A program made the translations under genes and the position numbers. The notes below the pieces were generated by a model that saw nothing but the letters and a program-made list of their open reading frames with translations, did no database searches and had not been told where the DNA came from. A DNA stretch of 64,000 bases from Nipponacmea schrenckii. Taxonomy: Eukaryota > Mollusca > Gastropoda > Lottiidae. The stretch spans positions 1,426,001-1,490,000 of the forward strand of contig JAUJPP010000012.1 of the NCBI GenBank assembly GCA_030562195.1, given 5' to 3'. The first letter of the stretch is position 1; every line of letters starts with the position of its first letter. This document shows, piece by piece, positions 47,387 to 61,700 of this stretch.

Positions 47387-50300
47387 CTGAAAAAGGAAAA
47401 TATAGAGATAAAAGAATAACATCCATATATTAGTCTGAGACATCAAAAGACTATCAGAAATGATAAATAGCAGCAAGGTAACAGAAATTAGAAAAAAAAA
47501 GTTTCTCTTTTAAAAGTCAACACTGTCTCCACAATAATTTTTTTTTTCATAAATTTTCTACCATCAAATTGTTCTACATATCTATATTAAAATATTATAA
47601 GTTTCAAGTTTACTCTTTCACAAGGTAGTTCTAGACACTTTACAAAATCTGACCATAGAACAAAGCACCAATATTGTCTTTAATGAGATACGAGAACTAC
47701 CTCTTTTTAAAGCACCACAGCTTGTCTCATCTTTTTCTTTATCATGATACTTTATCAGTCAAAGAATGTTAAATTATAAAATTTTTATCATGTTGTATTA
47801 TCAAGTTGAGGGCTTTGATAACTTTAACAAATCAATTAACAGCCTTAGGTGAATGATGCACTTATGATTTCTGTAGACTCTACAGTGTAGAGTAACGTCA
47901 CCATGAATTGTCAGATCAACAGAGCATAACAATTACAAGATGGTAACTAAACAACCATAACTAACTCCTAAAACTAGTGAAAAGAAGAGTAAGATCAAAT
48001 GGAATTTTATATAAACTAAAGATATAATATGTCCTATACCCATATATACTGAAAGACAAAATATATGTGGTGTATCATATATATCTTATCCTCAAATCAT
48101 CATATGTATGTATATGTAAAATGAATAAGTCAGTTTTTTGACTATAAGGCATCAAAAGGAGGCAGTAAAAAATAAAATTAGTTTATTGTCCACAGAACAT
48201 GTAACTGCCAGTGTCTTTTATCAGTATTTTCAGAAGTGACGTTTCTTTTGCTTTTCAGTATACTCCAAACTAGCCGTACAATATTATCAAATAAGTATTT
48301 AAACAGAATAATGTCATAACACATTTAGCAAAAATTACCAGACATATATCTGAATTTATAAACCAATTTTTAAGCGAAAATTTCATTAGTCTTAATAATA
48401 TCAATAAAACATTTAATCAATATTGTCCAACAGAAAATAATCAAGTTTCAAATATAAATCTTAATTATTCATTATAAGTCTCAAATAGAAAATAAATTTT
48501 ATTGAACTGAAAATTGTGCTATAAATCATGTCTGATGTTATGCTTCACCACACAGACAGATCCAATTAGAAATGAAATGTTAAAGTAAGGAAATTTTGTC
48601 TGCCTTGATTTCATTGTGTAGCTTCATAATACTCTTAAATTTATTATTAACTGTGATTTTAGTTATTGTAAGACTTGGAATAGGATTGATGAAACTATAT
48701 CTAATGATATATACTTGAACACAAAATCCATTTAAAATAACAACAACATTGTAACCTAAGGTCTAAGGTATATGCCATCAATAAATCAATTTAAATCTAA
48801 CTAATCCAACATTCCAATACATCTAATTGTGAAATTTAAAAATAAAGTTTTGATATTTATATTCAGACAACAAATCCCACAGATAACTATTCTTACTATA
48901 ATACTTACTGTCCTGAATTGGTCCTCAATCAATGTGATCAAAATAATTATTGATTAATCAACTGACCATGGAAACAATAATATTTGGTTTGATAAATATT
49001 CAATGATTCCACATTAATTACTTATAACCTTACTTCCTAGTTCTAGTCCAGACAGGATTTACCTACATAATATTATCATGGATAAAAATTTCAGATTTAA
49101 ATCACTCTAGAATATTATCCAATAACATATGCTTCTAATTAGTATCCATATCAAATTCTAGTAAATTGGTTCTGGTAATGCGCCAAATAATGAATACATG
49201 CAGTAGTTTTCAGTATTCAGACACCTGTTGTACACTTAGTTCACCCCTTTATCTGCCTTTAAATTTTACACTAAATCTAGAGTAAGGAAGTGGAAGTTTA
49301 TATCTTCTATTAGTAATTGACTTGTTAAAGAAAGTCTTCTAAAGATCCAAATTTTGAAGTTTTCACTGCTAGAATGACTAAAAAATTGAGGATGGTGACA
49401 TATTCAATATAACCAGACCTCATCCAGGATCGGAACAACCAATTTTGTAAAAATAATGAATATCTTTATATTCTTGAGAAATATCCTGGAATGGTATCTT
49501 TAAAACGTCTACCTCCTACCATTTTATGACCTAACCTTTTATCTTGTAAATAACCAGTAAACATCTTCTGGTGAGTATAATAAACACCTGAAGGTCAGGT
49601 TGTCTTCCTGTCTTCTACTTACATTCATATAGATTAACCTTCAAGTAATAAAAACATAACAAATTTACTCATACAGATCCACTTCATTTATCTGGGTTAA
49701 TATTTATTATTGGGATTATTTGTTGTACAATAACTATGAAAACATTATTCTTTGAACTAAATATATATCTAACTCAGTTCTTATTAGCATTGACCTCCAT
49801 TATATCTGGTTTTGAGCAGAAACACAAAATAGCTGTCTATCAAATTTTATTCATGCCTCGACTAGGAAGATTAAGCTTATCTTCATGAAATTATAGAACT
49901 CATCCATTTCCCATGCAAATAATTTGCATACTTAAATATTTTGTATAAAAAATTCAAATCAGATATTTTCCTCAAATTACTAGAGGTTAATTGATAACGT
50001 ATAATAACAACTTTTTCTAGTTCACATCCATGAAATCTTAATAATTAAGTAGATCACCAGTAGATCACCCGGTTACAATCTACTAGCTATGTAAGCCTGT
50101 AAGACATACTATTATATATCTATATTCCATCACACACACACAGAACAAACTGACATTTACTCTAGGATTTATCGTATTAGCCCACTTATTAGGGGAGTGT
50201 ATCATCTTCAGAAAATAACTGCATCAATTACTCTAGCCTATAACAGAATCTTTGAGGAATAAGTGATATACTATTTTGGTTCACTGCAATTAATAACAAT

Positions 50301-50479
50301 GCTTTTCACTGTGATTAAATACCTCACTGTTAAGAACTATCATTTCATCTGATAGTGTGAAACGTAAGTCTATTGATTTATTACATAAACAGGACAAATT
50401 CCCAGTGACATTGTCATGGTCTGTGATATCTTTAATGTGATCTATACCCTAATTATCTCAAGACTTAAAATTACAGTAT
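47387..50479. other. Presumed 5' intron of the SLC16 gene
   Basis: AT-rich sequence between the inferred 5' UTR acceptor and the minisatellite. No exon or gene is recognised. Confidence 0.35.
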
Positions 50480-51130
50480 TTATAAACTAATATCATCAAT
50501 AACACATCTATAAACTAATATTATCTATAAACAGATATTATCTGTAAACTAATATTATCTATAAACTAATATTATCTATAAACTAATATTATCTATAAAC
50601 TAATATTACCTATAAACTAATATTATCTATAAACTAATATTATCTATAAACTGATATTATCTATAAACTAATATTACCTATAAACTAATATTACCTATAA
50701 ACTAATATTATCTATAAACTGATATTATCTATAAACTAATACTAATATTATCTATAAACTAATATTGTCTATAAACTAATATTATCTATAAACAGATATT
50801 ATCTGTAAACTGATATTATCTATAAACTAATATTAATATTACCTATAAACTAATATTACCTATAAACTAATATTACCTATAAACTAATATTATCTATAAA
50901 CTGATATTATCTATAAACTAATATTAATATTATCTATAAACTAATATTATCTATAAACTGATATTATCTATAAACTAATATTAATATTACCTATAAACTA
51001 ATATTACCTATAAACTAATATTATCTATAAACTGATATTATCTATAAACTAATACTAATATTACCTATAAACTAATATTACCTATAAACTAATATTATCT
51101 ATAAACTAATATTATCTATAAACTATAAAA
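50480..51130 (+). repeat. 17-bp minisatellite, about 38 copies
   Basis: The unit is tataaactaatattatc, with frequent ctgatatt, tattacc and inserted taatattaat variants. It decays at the right edge into ataaactataaaataaatgac repeats to about 51190. Confidence 0.9.
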
Positions 51131-51189
51131 TAAATGACAATTACATATTAATATTATCTATAAACTATAAAATAAATGACAATTACAGT

Positions 51190-52150
51190 ATCTATAAAAT
51201 AATATTACCACTAACCATACAGTATCTATAAACTAATATTATCAATAACAATGTAATTATTATAAAATGAATTTCTTCTGAAATCTGTAAACGAATCAGT
51301 ATAATCTATAAACAATGTTATCTATAAGAATATTATCTATTTACTTTTGTATTCCATAAAATTATGAACATTTAACAGCTACTTGTTAAAACTTACGTTT
51401 ATATTTCAATTAACAAAATAATACTACTATCAAGAAAATATCAATTTATATATTTCCTCAGAAACATATTATAGCTATTTTCCTTTCAAATTCCAATCTA
51501 ACAACTGTCAATGTTTATATTCTAGTAACATTGCATCATCATGTGAAACTATTTCAGTTCATCAATATATTTATAGATTTGGCTGGAAGACAGAAGACGA
51601 TTTAAACTCCTGATCTATGATGGAATCAAATATATTTTAGTATTCTGAATCACACGCTACCAAAATTAGACTAACAGCTGGTACCAAGTAATAAATAACC
51701 AATATACCAAACAAACCTACACCAGGTAATCTCAAGCCTTACTTTACATATATCATAGGACAAAGAAATCATCGAAAAACCAAATCTAGATAATATAGAA
51801 TTGACATTGCTCTATTTCATATATTAAGACTAATTTTCACGATACTTGAAAAGAACATACCGTATTAGAAATGAGAACCATCCTATATAGATGAGTTTGG
51901 CACTGTCTTAATAAATCTGTGTTGGTTAATATACATGTTAAATGAGATAAATATTGATAATTTTGGAAAGAAGTGAAGTCAGCTTGCCATTACTTATCTT
52001 GTATGAGAAAAAAGAAAAAACATATGATCAAATGATGCAAATATCAAAGGAACAAATATTTCTCACTGTTAAAAAAAGAATATGTCAACTAAACATTGAG
52101 GGATCTAAATCTTAAATTTTGAGCTGAATTATACACACCTATGGGAACTC
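51190..52150. other. Spacer or intron
   Basis: AT-rich. Nothing is recognised. Confidence 0.35.
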
Positions 52151-53335
52151 AGTGTAAACTGAATGCCACATTATGAAATTGTAGACATCTATACAGTAAG
52201 AGTAAGTTAAAACATTCCAAATAAACACAAACAATATAAAAGCAATGAGACAGTGACTATGACATAATTTAAATGTAACAATACACTATAACAAGAATAC
52301 AAATGTGACTCAACACTGCATGTTAAAGACATGCTTCAAATGCATGATTCACTAGCAAATCCAGAGACAAGAGCTACAATTCAAGTTTAATAAGTGAAAT
52401 TGTATATATCCCAACAAAATGATTGTATTCATTTGGATCTTTAAAAATTATATCAAGAATATAAAATCCTTTCTAGAAATAATTTTTTTACAAATGTTAG
52501 CATCAACCACAAAAACCTACTGATATGATGATGAATATTCCCCGAAGTAAATACAACATAATACCTATCTTGCACTGTTTTACTGTACATTTTTCTCAAC
52601 TAAACAGCATATGTGTTATCCAACAAAGCATGAAAATACAGTGAATAATCAGACAATGGTTTTTACCTAAAACAAATTTCTAGTTGACTTCACATCAAAA
52701 TATTGAAATACTTTAAAAACATTTCCTGTACCAAATATAAATATCTCTACAGGAAAGTCTACTTCTAAAAAGTTTAAATAATTATTAAGAAACATTCATG
52801 GCAACAGTATACAGTTGGATACACGTTGAATAGCAGTGTAGCATAAGCTAACTTGTCATCAATAAACATTGTTTAAAATATGACCAACTGCGAAAAAATA
52901 GCCTTGATACTAAGATACAAATTTCAGATGTTTCAATATCAACAGTAAGACTGAAAGTAATATTTGATATTTTCTCTACTGAATTGATATTCAATTTTTT
53001 CAAAAAGATATAAAAACATTTTGTACAATATTGAACTTTAAATCATAATACCAAGATTTCCTTACCACTGAGCTTCATCCACCTTAGACTGAAACACATC
53101 AATGAATAATTCACAAATCTCTTTAAAATACTGACTATTTAACTGAAGGAATTTTTATTGTTTGAATGTATAATTAGCTGTAAATTAGCTTTATCAGATA
53201 ATAAACTCAGTGAAACATAATAGACAATGGAAACTAGGATAATTAAATAACGGTCAAAGGAGAGAATAAAGGCAAGGTTATAAAGAACAACCCATTTAGC
53301 ATTGACCACAAGATTGGTCAAGCATATTGGTCAAA
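52150..53335. repeat. Duplicated segment, copy 1, covering the presumed divergent promoter
   Basis: Blocks at about 52157-52180, 52679-52725 and 53085-53333 match, in the same order and orientation, blocks at about 55822-55845, 57658-57705 and 57885-58135. The last block is the clearest (aataattcacaaatctc ... ggataattaaataacggtca ... aggcaaggttataaa). This copy lies between the SLC16 and MRH genes. Confidence 0.7.
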
Positions 53336-53661
53336 TAGTAGCCCATATTTTTGTTAATGTCATACTTTATATGTAAGAACAAATAGATTTTGTAAGAAAT
53401 ATGTCAGGGTATATGTATATAATTGTAAATGTAAAACTTGCTGAACTCACTCCCCTATATTGCTTCATATATTGAGTATAAGATAACAAATATTCAATGA
53501 TTTGTCTTGGTCATCAATCTTACAGAATGTTAATTTTATCCCCTTCTCGAGACAGATCATATCAGATAACAGTGATAACCAATCTTTGTACCACATGATT
53601 TGCTCAATTGGTCAAACAGACAGGATTTTATAGAACCTCTGTCCACAAACCATCTTCTAAA

Positions 53662-55165
53662 ATGTTAAGAACAAGTATTTTTGCACTATGGATGTTGGCT
53701 TGTTTTATGCCTGTTTTCGGACGTTTTCTGTCTACTGACTGTCAGTATATAGACCCTGCGACTGGTAAAAAGTTTGATCTCAGACCTCTAATTTCAAGGT
53801 ATGTATAAAGATGTAATTCAATTTATGTCAACATATTTAGATGGAATACCTAATCTGTATAAATATTTTTCAAAAAATGCATCAAACCATTTTACCTAGC
53901 CTCATCAATTCAAAAGCCTTTTCTTTATTCTTTATACCTCATAACTATCCTGTTATTTATTTGTAGTAATCCACAAGGGTATACATGGAATCAGACAGTT
54001 TGGTCTATAGGTGGATACTCTCTGGACAGCCTGAGTAATGATATCCAGGTCAACGTTTCCTTCCAGTTACAATTGTGTAATGATGTTAAACCTATCTTTA
54101 ATGGGTGTAACAGTACTGGTGCAGTGTATTCTGTGAGTTGTTTCATAAAACAGTAGAATTTGCATTTGAAATGTCATACAAAATTGGTTGGTGGATAACT
54201 CTCCTCTGCCAAAGAATTTAGTACAGAACTCGGATGTATCCCGTAAATTCTTGATTGTAATACTGAAGCTTTTACTTTTCTTCATGACAGACTTACAAAA
54301 TAAACCAATAAAATCATAGGATTTATATACAACTGATTTTTTTTTTTTTAAATATAAAAACTTATAAAATTGTTTCAGCATGGTATGACAAATGGATGTA
54401 TCAACTGGGGACAAGCTGCAACAGGAGAGTTTGATGTCGTCCCATTTAAGGATGGTAAGTTTTTATTTGTTACTCGGAATATTTAGATCTGATAATTTGT
54501 TTTACTTCCAAGAATAAATAAAGTGTAGCAGTACAGTAGTTTGATGCTTTCAAAATTTGATGTAGAAAAAAAACTCTTAGAATTTAAATTTTCTGATGTC
54601 TTTAACTGTAAGCTGTTCAATCGCAAATTTTCAAAAGTAAATTAAGCTGCTTAGAATCTACATCTATAAATTATTATCTTGATATATTTTTTTGTAAAAC
54701 AATATATTCACAAATTACAAATTATACATACATATATAAAGACTTATATTGTTCTCCTGACGAGTGGTAGCAAATCTACTACGAAACAGACTGTTGAGAA
54801 AACTTAATGTTTATGTGAAATTGTTCGTTTTCTAATCATCTATATAAAGACTATGGATTCAGAAACAAATCGAGACTTATATAAATCTGTTATCTTGATA
54901 CATCATGATTTACTATTTCTCTACAGTTTCATAGTTTGAGTATATTTTCAGCTTTTTGTATATAGCTTCAGATGATTGATTTCTCATTACAGGTGTGTTC
55001 TTACAGATGTTCCATGGAGACAAGATCAACCACTGGCAGAAATATATGTCAAATATTTACATTGTCTGTGATGAAACTGTCACCCAACCCATGCCTTTTT
55101 TTGAGCACATCAAATCTGATATTTCTCAAGCTCACTTTAAAATTAGGACAAAACTAATGTGTTAG
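53662..55165 (+). CDS. MRH (mannose-6-phosphate receptor homology) domain protein, first four exons
   Basis: Secreted or luminal lectin-fold domain as in M6PR and IGF2R; such proteins sort glycoproteins in the Golgi-endosome system, although not all MRH domains bind sugar. Exons: 53662-53798, 53967-54132, 54379-54454, 54993 onward, in frame. The start is the ATG at 53662, giving a signal peptide (MLRTSIFALWMLACFMPVFG). One MRH domain follows: CQYIDPATGKKFDLRPL, QLQLCNDVKP, CNSTGAVYS, NGCINWGQAATGEF, GVFLQMFHGDK, YIVCDETV and HFKIRTKLMC, with six cysteines in MRH order. N-glycosylation sequons are NQT, NVS and NST. Reading on, TAG lies at 55163-55165. However, T|GTTAGT at 55160-55161 is a good donor, and the last cysteine of the domain falls exactly there, so the gene probably splices onward. 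It is then incomplete here; no further exon is recognised. Confidence 0.75.
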
Positions 55166-55815
55166 TATCAGTAATAGTAGTTTATATTAAAGTACAACTT
55201 ACTTTTTAGTTGTAAAAACCTTATTTCATGCTTTGTTTTGTTTTGCTTTGATGTTATGGTGGATGGTTAAGTTTGATTTACCTATTACAGTACTTGACTA
55301 AGAAAGAAATTCTTCCAAGATTGAAAGCATGCAGTTTTACAATTTATGCTAGATGAAAATATATCAAAGGATACAGACCTCCAATTTTTTCTTTTAGAAA
55401 AGATTTTTCTGTAACAGTTGTATCAACTTTCTATTTGTGACATTCAGATACTTTGTCTGCAATTCCAGACAGACTTAACTAGAAATAACACAGCTCCCCA
55501 ATAATATTCCTAACTGCAAAATGCCATCATTTGTAAGAGGACATAACATATATTACTTCACTAATGTGGTCCAGTGCGTCATTTTCAGTTTACTCATTGG
55601 ATGATGAATTGAAATGTCACGAAAAGTCAAATACATAAAACAAGGCTTGATAACTTCTTTACAACCCCCATAAAAAACTCTCTTATTAAATTATCACCTC
55701 TTATATCATAACTTAAAATTGTTCAATTGCAGAACCCGTAGTTTTATTTCAAATAAATAGAAGACATTTATTATTAGGCATGAATATATTCATTCAAAGG
55801 ATTTATGCATAACAG
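55166..55815. other. Probable intron or 3' flank of the MRH gene
   Basis: No exon is recognised. Confidence 0.35.
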
Positions 55816-55819
55816 ACTA

Positions 55820-58140
55820 AACTGAATGCCACATTAAGAAATTCAAGAGATCAATAATATATGTGCAAGTTTAAGCAGGTTCATCCATAAGAAAACAAAA
55901 ATATGCTTTATATTTATACAAGTCACACAACTACAAAAAAACATTGCATTTAAGGGCATTGTTTGGGCTAACATTTGAGAAAAAATCATGCCATGCAAAA
56001 CTCTGATGCTCCACTGTATTCACAAATGAGGTAAAAAAAAATGCTTTCACCTGCTTTCTAATTGCCAAGATATTAGCTATTTATTTAATGTTACTTACAG
56101 AAATGGAAGGACATCCCCGAACCACAATATGTCATAATGGTATGTATCACGTCACTGAGCACATGATCAGTTGATAAAACTGAAAATATGGCCTTGAAAG
56201 TCTCAATGACAGGCAATTGGCATGCACTCGGTAACATTGTCAACAAGTCACGTGATGTTATGTTTCATCATAAATAATACTGTTACGTGAAGTCTGGAAG
56301 TTCTAATAGTTCTGGCGTTAATTGATTGATTACTCCAGGTATTATTTCTTTATATTTCCACAATAAAAAAAAAGACAAGAACTACTAGAATTTTTGTATC
56401 TAGTTTGCTTTTGTTAAAATTTTGACTTTGTGGAAACCATTGCCCCGTTTAGTACAGGATTAATCCAACAGTTTTCGACAATCTCAGTCTTGTTAGAAAG
56501 GTCATTCACTTAGGATTATGGAATTAATATTATTAGATATATATATATAACACTTTCTTTTTAAAAAAAAATTCTACTTATTTCCACTTAATTTTTTTCC
56601 CCTTTCCCATAAAATATTCATTTTTTCATGGTTACCAACCAATATAATAAATTAAAATCAAAATCCAAATTTCATATCTTTGCATTATAAATGTTGTTAC
56701 GTCAGAAAGTAACAATGTCTTGTTACAGTAAATTAAAGTAACAGAAAAGACAAACCAGCAACTATTTACATCAACAAAATTTATTTGCAAATTGAAACAT
56801 GAAAATCAAACACCTTAATAACATGTCAACGAGCTGTACAATCCAATAATACAGGATTAATAATATAGGAATTGTCCTATAATTTACAAACACTGTCCTG
56901 GTCCAATATTATCAAACACCTTTCTCAAGGATATTACTTTAAAATCCACTTTTGAAATTAATCGTCCAAAATACAGGAAAATTTTGGATTTTCATATTTT
57001 TAAAATTCCTAGTTCTCAGCTTTTGTGTCTGTACTACTGTTTATACCTACAGTACTTTGTATTTATATCAATGAAAGAAAGATTTTAGAGGTTTCAAGAC
57101 TTTACAGGAAGTTTCTACAATGTTAAATTAAAATGTTTTGGAAAAAAATATGAATTATATTGACTCTTAAAAAACAAGTTAAAAAGACTATTCTAGAAAA
57201 GACATGATTCCTCTAGACTCTGATAGAAATCTCTCCACTGTGGATAAGTGTTTACATAATATCAACAGCATCATTTACATATATGCCAAGTTTGATGTAG
57301 ATTGGTCCTTTTATGGTTTTTTTTAATCATGCACAAAAGATTTCAAATGTCCAATTTTCATGACATGTTGGAAGGGCTGTCCTTTGACTGACATGCAGAT
57401 GCAATCAACTTAAACTGAAGCATAGGACCCCAAATCATCAACAAATGCACAACAATCAATAGTTCATAAATGAGTCCAATTTTTCATAGCACACGCCCCC
57501 CCCCACCCCCCAATAAAAAAAAGAAAGTTGACATCAAACTGACATTAATCCTCTCTCATTAAGGATGCACACACAACCTACACCATGGGCATATAACTAC
57601 TGAAGTGACAAACTCCTGAATAAGCTACAATAAACAATACAAGGCCCTAGACAAATTTCTAGTTGACTTCACATCAATATATTGAAGTATTTTATTAATA
57701 AAACATTTTCTATTTGTCACCACCAAGATACCTAACAAGTACAATAATAAGTTCAATTTACATTATTCAATTAAAACTGTTCACTACAATTACCATATGT
57801 ACTAAGATTTTCTTACATCACATCTCCATCATCCTTAGACTGTGTATAATGGAAGATCATTAAAAAACAATAACAATAAACTTGAAACACATCAGTGAAT
57901 AATTCACAAATCTCCATAAAATACTGACTATTAAACTGAAGGAATTTTTATTGTTTGAATGTATAATTAGCTGTAAATTCATCTTTAAAAGATAATAAAC
58001 TCAGTGAAACATAATAGACAATGGAAACTAGGATAATTAAATAACGGTCAAAGGAGAGAATAAAGGCAAGGTTATAAATAAATTACATCTAAAAGTATAA
58101 CCCATCTTGCATTGCCCAGAAGATTTGTCAAGTAGTATAT
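55820..58140. repeat. Duplicated segment, copy 2
   Basis: Counterpart of 52150-53335 with large insertions between the matching blocks. A poly-C stretch lies at about 57489-57509. No exon is recognised. Confidence 0.6.
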
Positions 58141-58738
58141 TTATTAAATGGGGCTTGAAATAAATCAGATAATGAGATATTTTGAGCAAGACACTGACCA
58201 GGAGGTGACCAAGATTTGACCAGTTAAGGACAATCAAGGATGATTAAATCCCATTCAAGGATGAGAAGGCTGTGTGACTAATATAATCTTAAAATCATTA
58301 ATTATTATGTTCTTAATCGTCCAAATAGTATAATCTAAATAGTCTTCATTAAAGCAAGCTTTGTTTGTCACTTCTGTATTTTGACTGAAATGGTATGAAG
58401 TATACCACCTTGAGCAATTATTGTAACATTGATTAACACAGCACATCTAGAAGTAGTTGAATAATCTGTGTACTATTAAATCAGTTAAAAACGTACACAG
58501 AGTTAATTTTCTAATTCTGCCTCCAGATTCATAAAGAATCTTTGCATTGATTTCCCTAGATTATAAAAAAAACAATATTTGCTACTGATAGTTAACATTC
58601 CCAAAAAATGTTTGCTGCTAGGGACAAAAATCGCTAAAAAATGTTTTTGTTTTGAGATATGTAGATCATACCAAGAAATGTTTGCTGTTGGCACCTGGAT
58701 TCCCAAAAAAAACTTTTTGCCTTTCCCGATTGATAGAA
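58141..58738. other. Spacer before the large minisatellite
   Basis: No gene. Short near-copies of gaaatgtttgctg occur at 58590-58690. Confidence 0.35.
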
Positions 58739-61700
58739 TTTTCTCATGGGTTTGATAGAAACTTTCCTCCTGAGTTGGATAGAATCTTTCCTCCTGAGAT
58801 AGATAGAATCTTTCCTCCTGGAGATATGGATAGAATCTTTCCTCCTGAGTTAGATAGAATCTTTCCTCCTGAGTTGGATAGAATCTTTCCTCCTGAGTTA
58901 GATAGAATCTTTCCTCTTGAGTTAGATAGAATCTTTCCTACCCGAGTTAGGGTAGAATCTTTCCTCCTTTAGTTAGATAGAATCTTTCCTCCTGAGATAG
59001 ATAGAATCTTTCCTCCTGAGTTAGATAGAATCTTTCCTCCTGAGTTGGATAGAATCTTTCCTCCTTTAGTTAGATAGAATCTTTCCTCCTGAGATAGATA
59101 GAATCTTTCCTCCTGAGTAGATAGAACCTTTCCTCCTGAGTTGGATAGAATCTTTCCTCCTGAGTTGGATAGAATCTTTTCCTCCTGAGTTGGATAGAAT
59201 CTTTCCTCCTGAGTTAGATAGAACCTTTCCTCCTGAGATAGATAGAATCTTTCCTCCTGAGATAGATAGAATCTTTCCTCCTGAGTTGGATAGAATCTTT
59301 CCTCCTGAGTTGGATAGAATCTTTCCTCCTGAGTTGGATAGAATCTTTCCTCCTGAGTTAGATAGAACCTTTCCTCCTGCGTTAGATAGAATCTTTCCTC
59401 CTGAGTTGGATAGAATCTTTCCTCCTGAGTTGGAGAGAATCTTTCTTCCTGAGTTGGATAGAATCTTTCCTCCTGAGATAGATAGAATCTTTCCTCCTGA
59501 GTTAGATAGAATCTTTCCTCCTGAGTTGGATAGAATCTTTCCTCTTGAGTTAGATAGAATCTTTCCTCCTGAGATAGATAGAATCTTTCCTCCTGAGATA
59601 GATAGAATCTTTCCTCCTGAGTTGGATAGAATCTTTCCTCCTGAGTTGGATAGAATCTTTTCCTCCTGAGTTGGATAGAATCTTTCCTCCTGAGTTAGAT
59701 AGAACCTTTCCTCCTGAGATAGATAGAATCTTTCCTCCTGAGATAGATAGAACCTTTCCTCCTGAGTTGGATAGAATCTTTCCTCCTGAGTTGGATAGAA
59801 TCTTTCCTCCTGAGTTGGATAGAATCTTTCCTCCTGAGTTAGATAGAACCTTTCCTCCTGCGTTAGATAGAATCTTTCCTCCTGAGTTGGATAGAATCTT
59901 TCCTCCTGAGTTGGAGAGAATCTTTCTTCCTGAGTTGGATAGAATCTTTCCTCCTGAGATAGATAGAATCTTTCCTCCTGAGTTAGATAGAATCTTTCCT
60001 CCTGAGTTGGATAGAATCTTTCCTCTTGAGTTAGATAGAATCTTTCCTCCTGAGATAGATAGAATCTTTCCTCCTGAGATAGATAGAACCTTTCCTCCTG
60101 AGTTGGATAGAATCTTTCCTCCTGAGTTGGATAGAATCTTTCCTCCTGAGTTGGATAGAATCTTTCCTCCTGAGTTGGATAGAATCTTTCCTCCTGAGTT
60201 AGATAGAATCTTTCCTCCTGAGTTAGATAGAATCTTTCCTCCTGAGATAGATAGAATCTTTCCTCCTGAGTTGGATAGAATCTTTCCTCCTGAGTTGGAT
60301 AGAATCTTTCCTCCTGAGATAGATAGAATCTTTCCTCCTGAGTTAGATAGAACCTTTCCTCCTGAGTTGGATAGAATCTTTCCTCCTGAGATAGATAGAA
60401 CCTTTCCTCCTGAGATAGATAGAATCTTTCCTCCTGCGTTAGATAGAACCTTTCCTCCTGCGTTAGATAGAATCTTTCCTCCTGCGTTAGATAGAACCTT
60501 TCCTCCTGCGTTAGATAGAATCTTTCCTCCTGAGTTAGATAGAATCTTTCCTCCTGAGATAGATAGAACCTTTCCTCCTGCGTTAGATAGAGTTGGATAG
60601 AATCTTTCCTCCTGAGTTAGATAGAACCTTTCCTCCTGAGATAGATAGAACCTTTCCTCCTGCGTTAGATAGAGTTGGATAGAATCTTTCCTCCTGAGTT
60701 AGATAGAACCTTTCCTCCTGAGATAGATAGAACCTTTCCTCCTGCGTTAGATAGAGTTGGATAGAATCTTTCCTCCTGAGTTAGATAGAACCTTTCCTCC
60801 TGAGATAGATAGAATCTTTCCTCCTGAGATAGATAGAACCTTTCCTCCTGCGTTAGATAGAATCTTTCCTCCTGAGTTAGATAGAACCTTTCCTCCTGAG
60901 ATAGATAGAATCTTTCCTCCTGAGATAGATAGAACCTTTCCTCCTGCATTAGATAGAGTTGGATAGAATATTTCCTCCTGAGATAGATAGAATCTTTCCT
61001 CCTGAGATAGATAGAATCTTTCCTCCTGAGATAGATAGAATCTTTCCTCCTGAGATAGATAGAACCTTTCCTCCTGAGATAGATAGAATCTTTCCTCCTG
61101 AGATAGATAGAACCTTTCCTCCTGAGATAGATAGAATCTTTCCTCCTGAGTTAGATAGAACCTTTCCTCCTGAGATAGATAGAATCTTTCCTCCTGAGAT
61201 AGATAGAACCTTTCCTCCTGCGTTAGATAGAGTTGGATAGAATCTTTCCTCCTGCGTTAGATAGAACCTTTCCTCCTGCGTTAGATAGAATCTTTCCTCC
61301 TGCGTTAGATAGAATCTTTCCTCCTGAGTTAGATAGAATGTTTCCTCAGGAGATAGATATAATGTTTCCTCCTGAGTTAGATAGAATCTTTCCTCCTGAG
61401 TTGGATAGAATCTTTCCTCCTGAGTTAGATAGAATGTTTCCTCAGGAGATAGATATAATGTTTCCTCCTGAGTTAGATAGAACCTTTCCTCCTGAGATAG
61501 ATAGAATCTTTCCTCCTGAGATAGATAGAATCTTTCCTCCTGAGATAGATAGAATCTTTCCTCCTGAGATAGATAGAACCTTTCCTCCTGAGATAGATAG
61601 AATCTTTCCTCCTGAGATAGATAGAACCTTTCCTCCTGAGATAGATAGAATCTTTCCTCCTGAGTTAGATAGAACCTTTCCTCCTGAGATAGATAGAATC

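Noticed and set aside
53608..53661. Eighteen-codon N-terminal extension of the MRH protein
   Set aside because: It begins with TTG and would bury the signal peptide. The ATG at 53662 is a better start.
54067..54414. 115-codon minus-strand ORF inside the MRH gene
   Set aside because: It overlaps supported plus-strand exons and has no family resemblance.
60665..60949. Minus-strand ORF (QEERFYLS)n
   Set aside because: Same array read on the other strand; open only because the period is a multiple of three.
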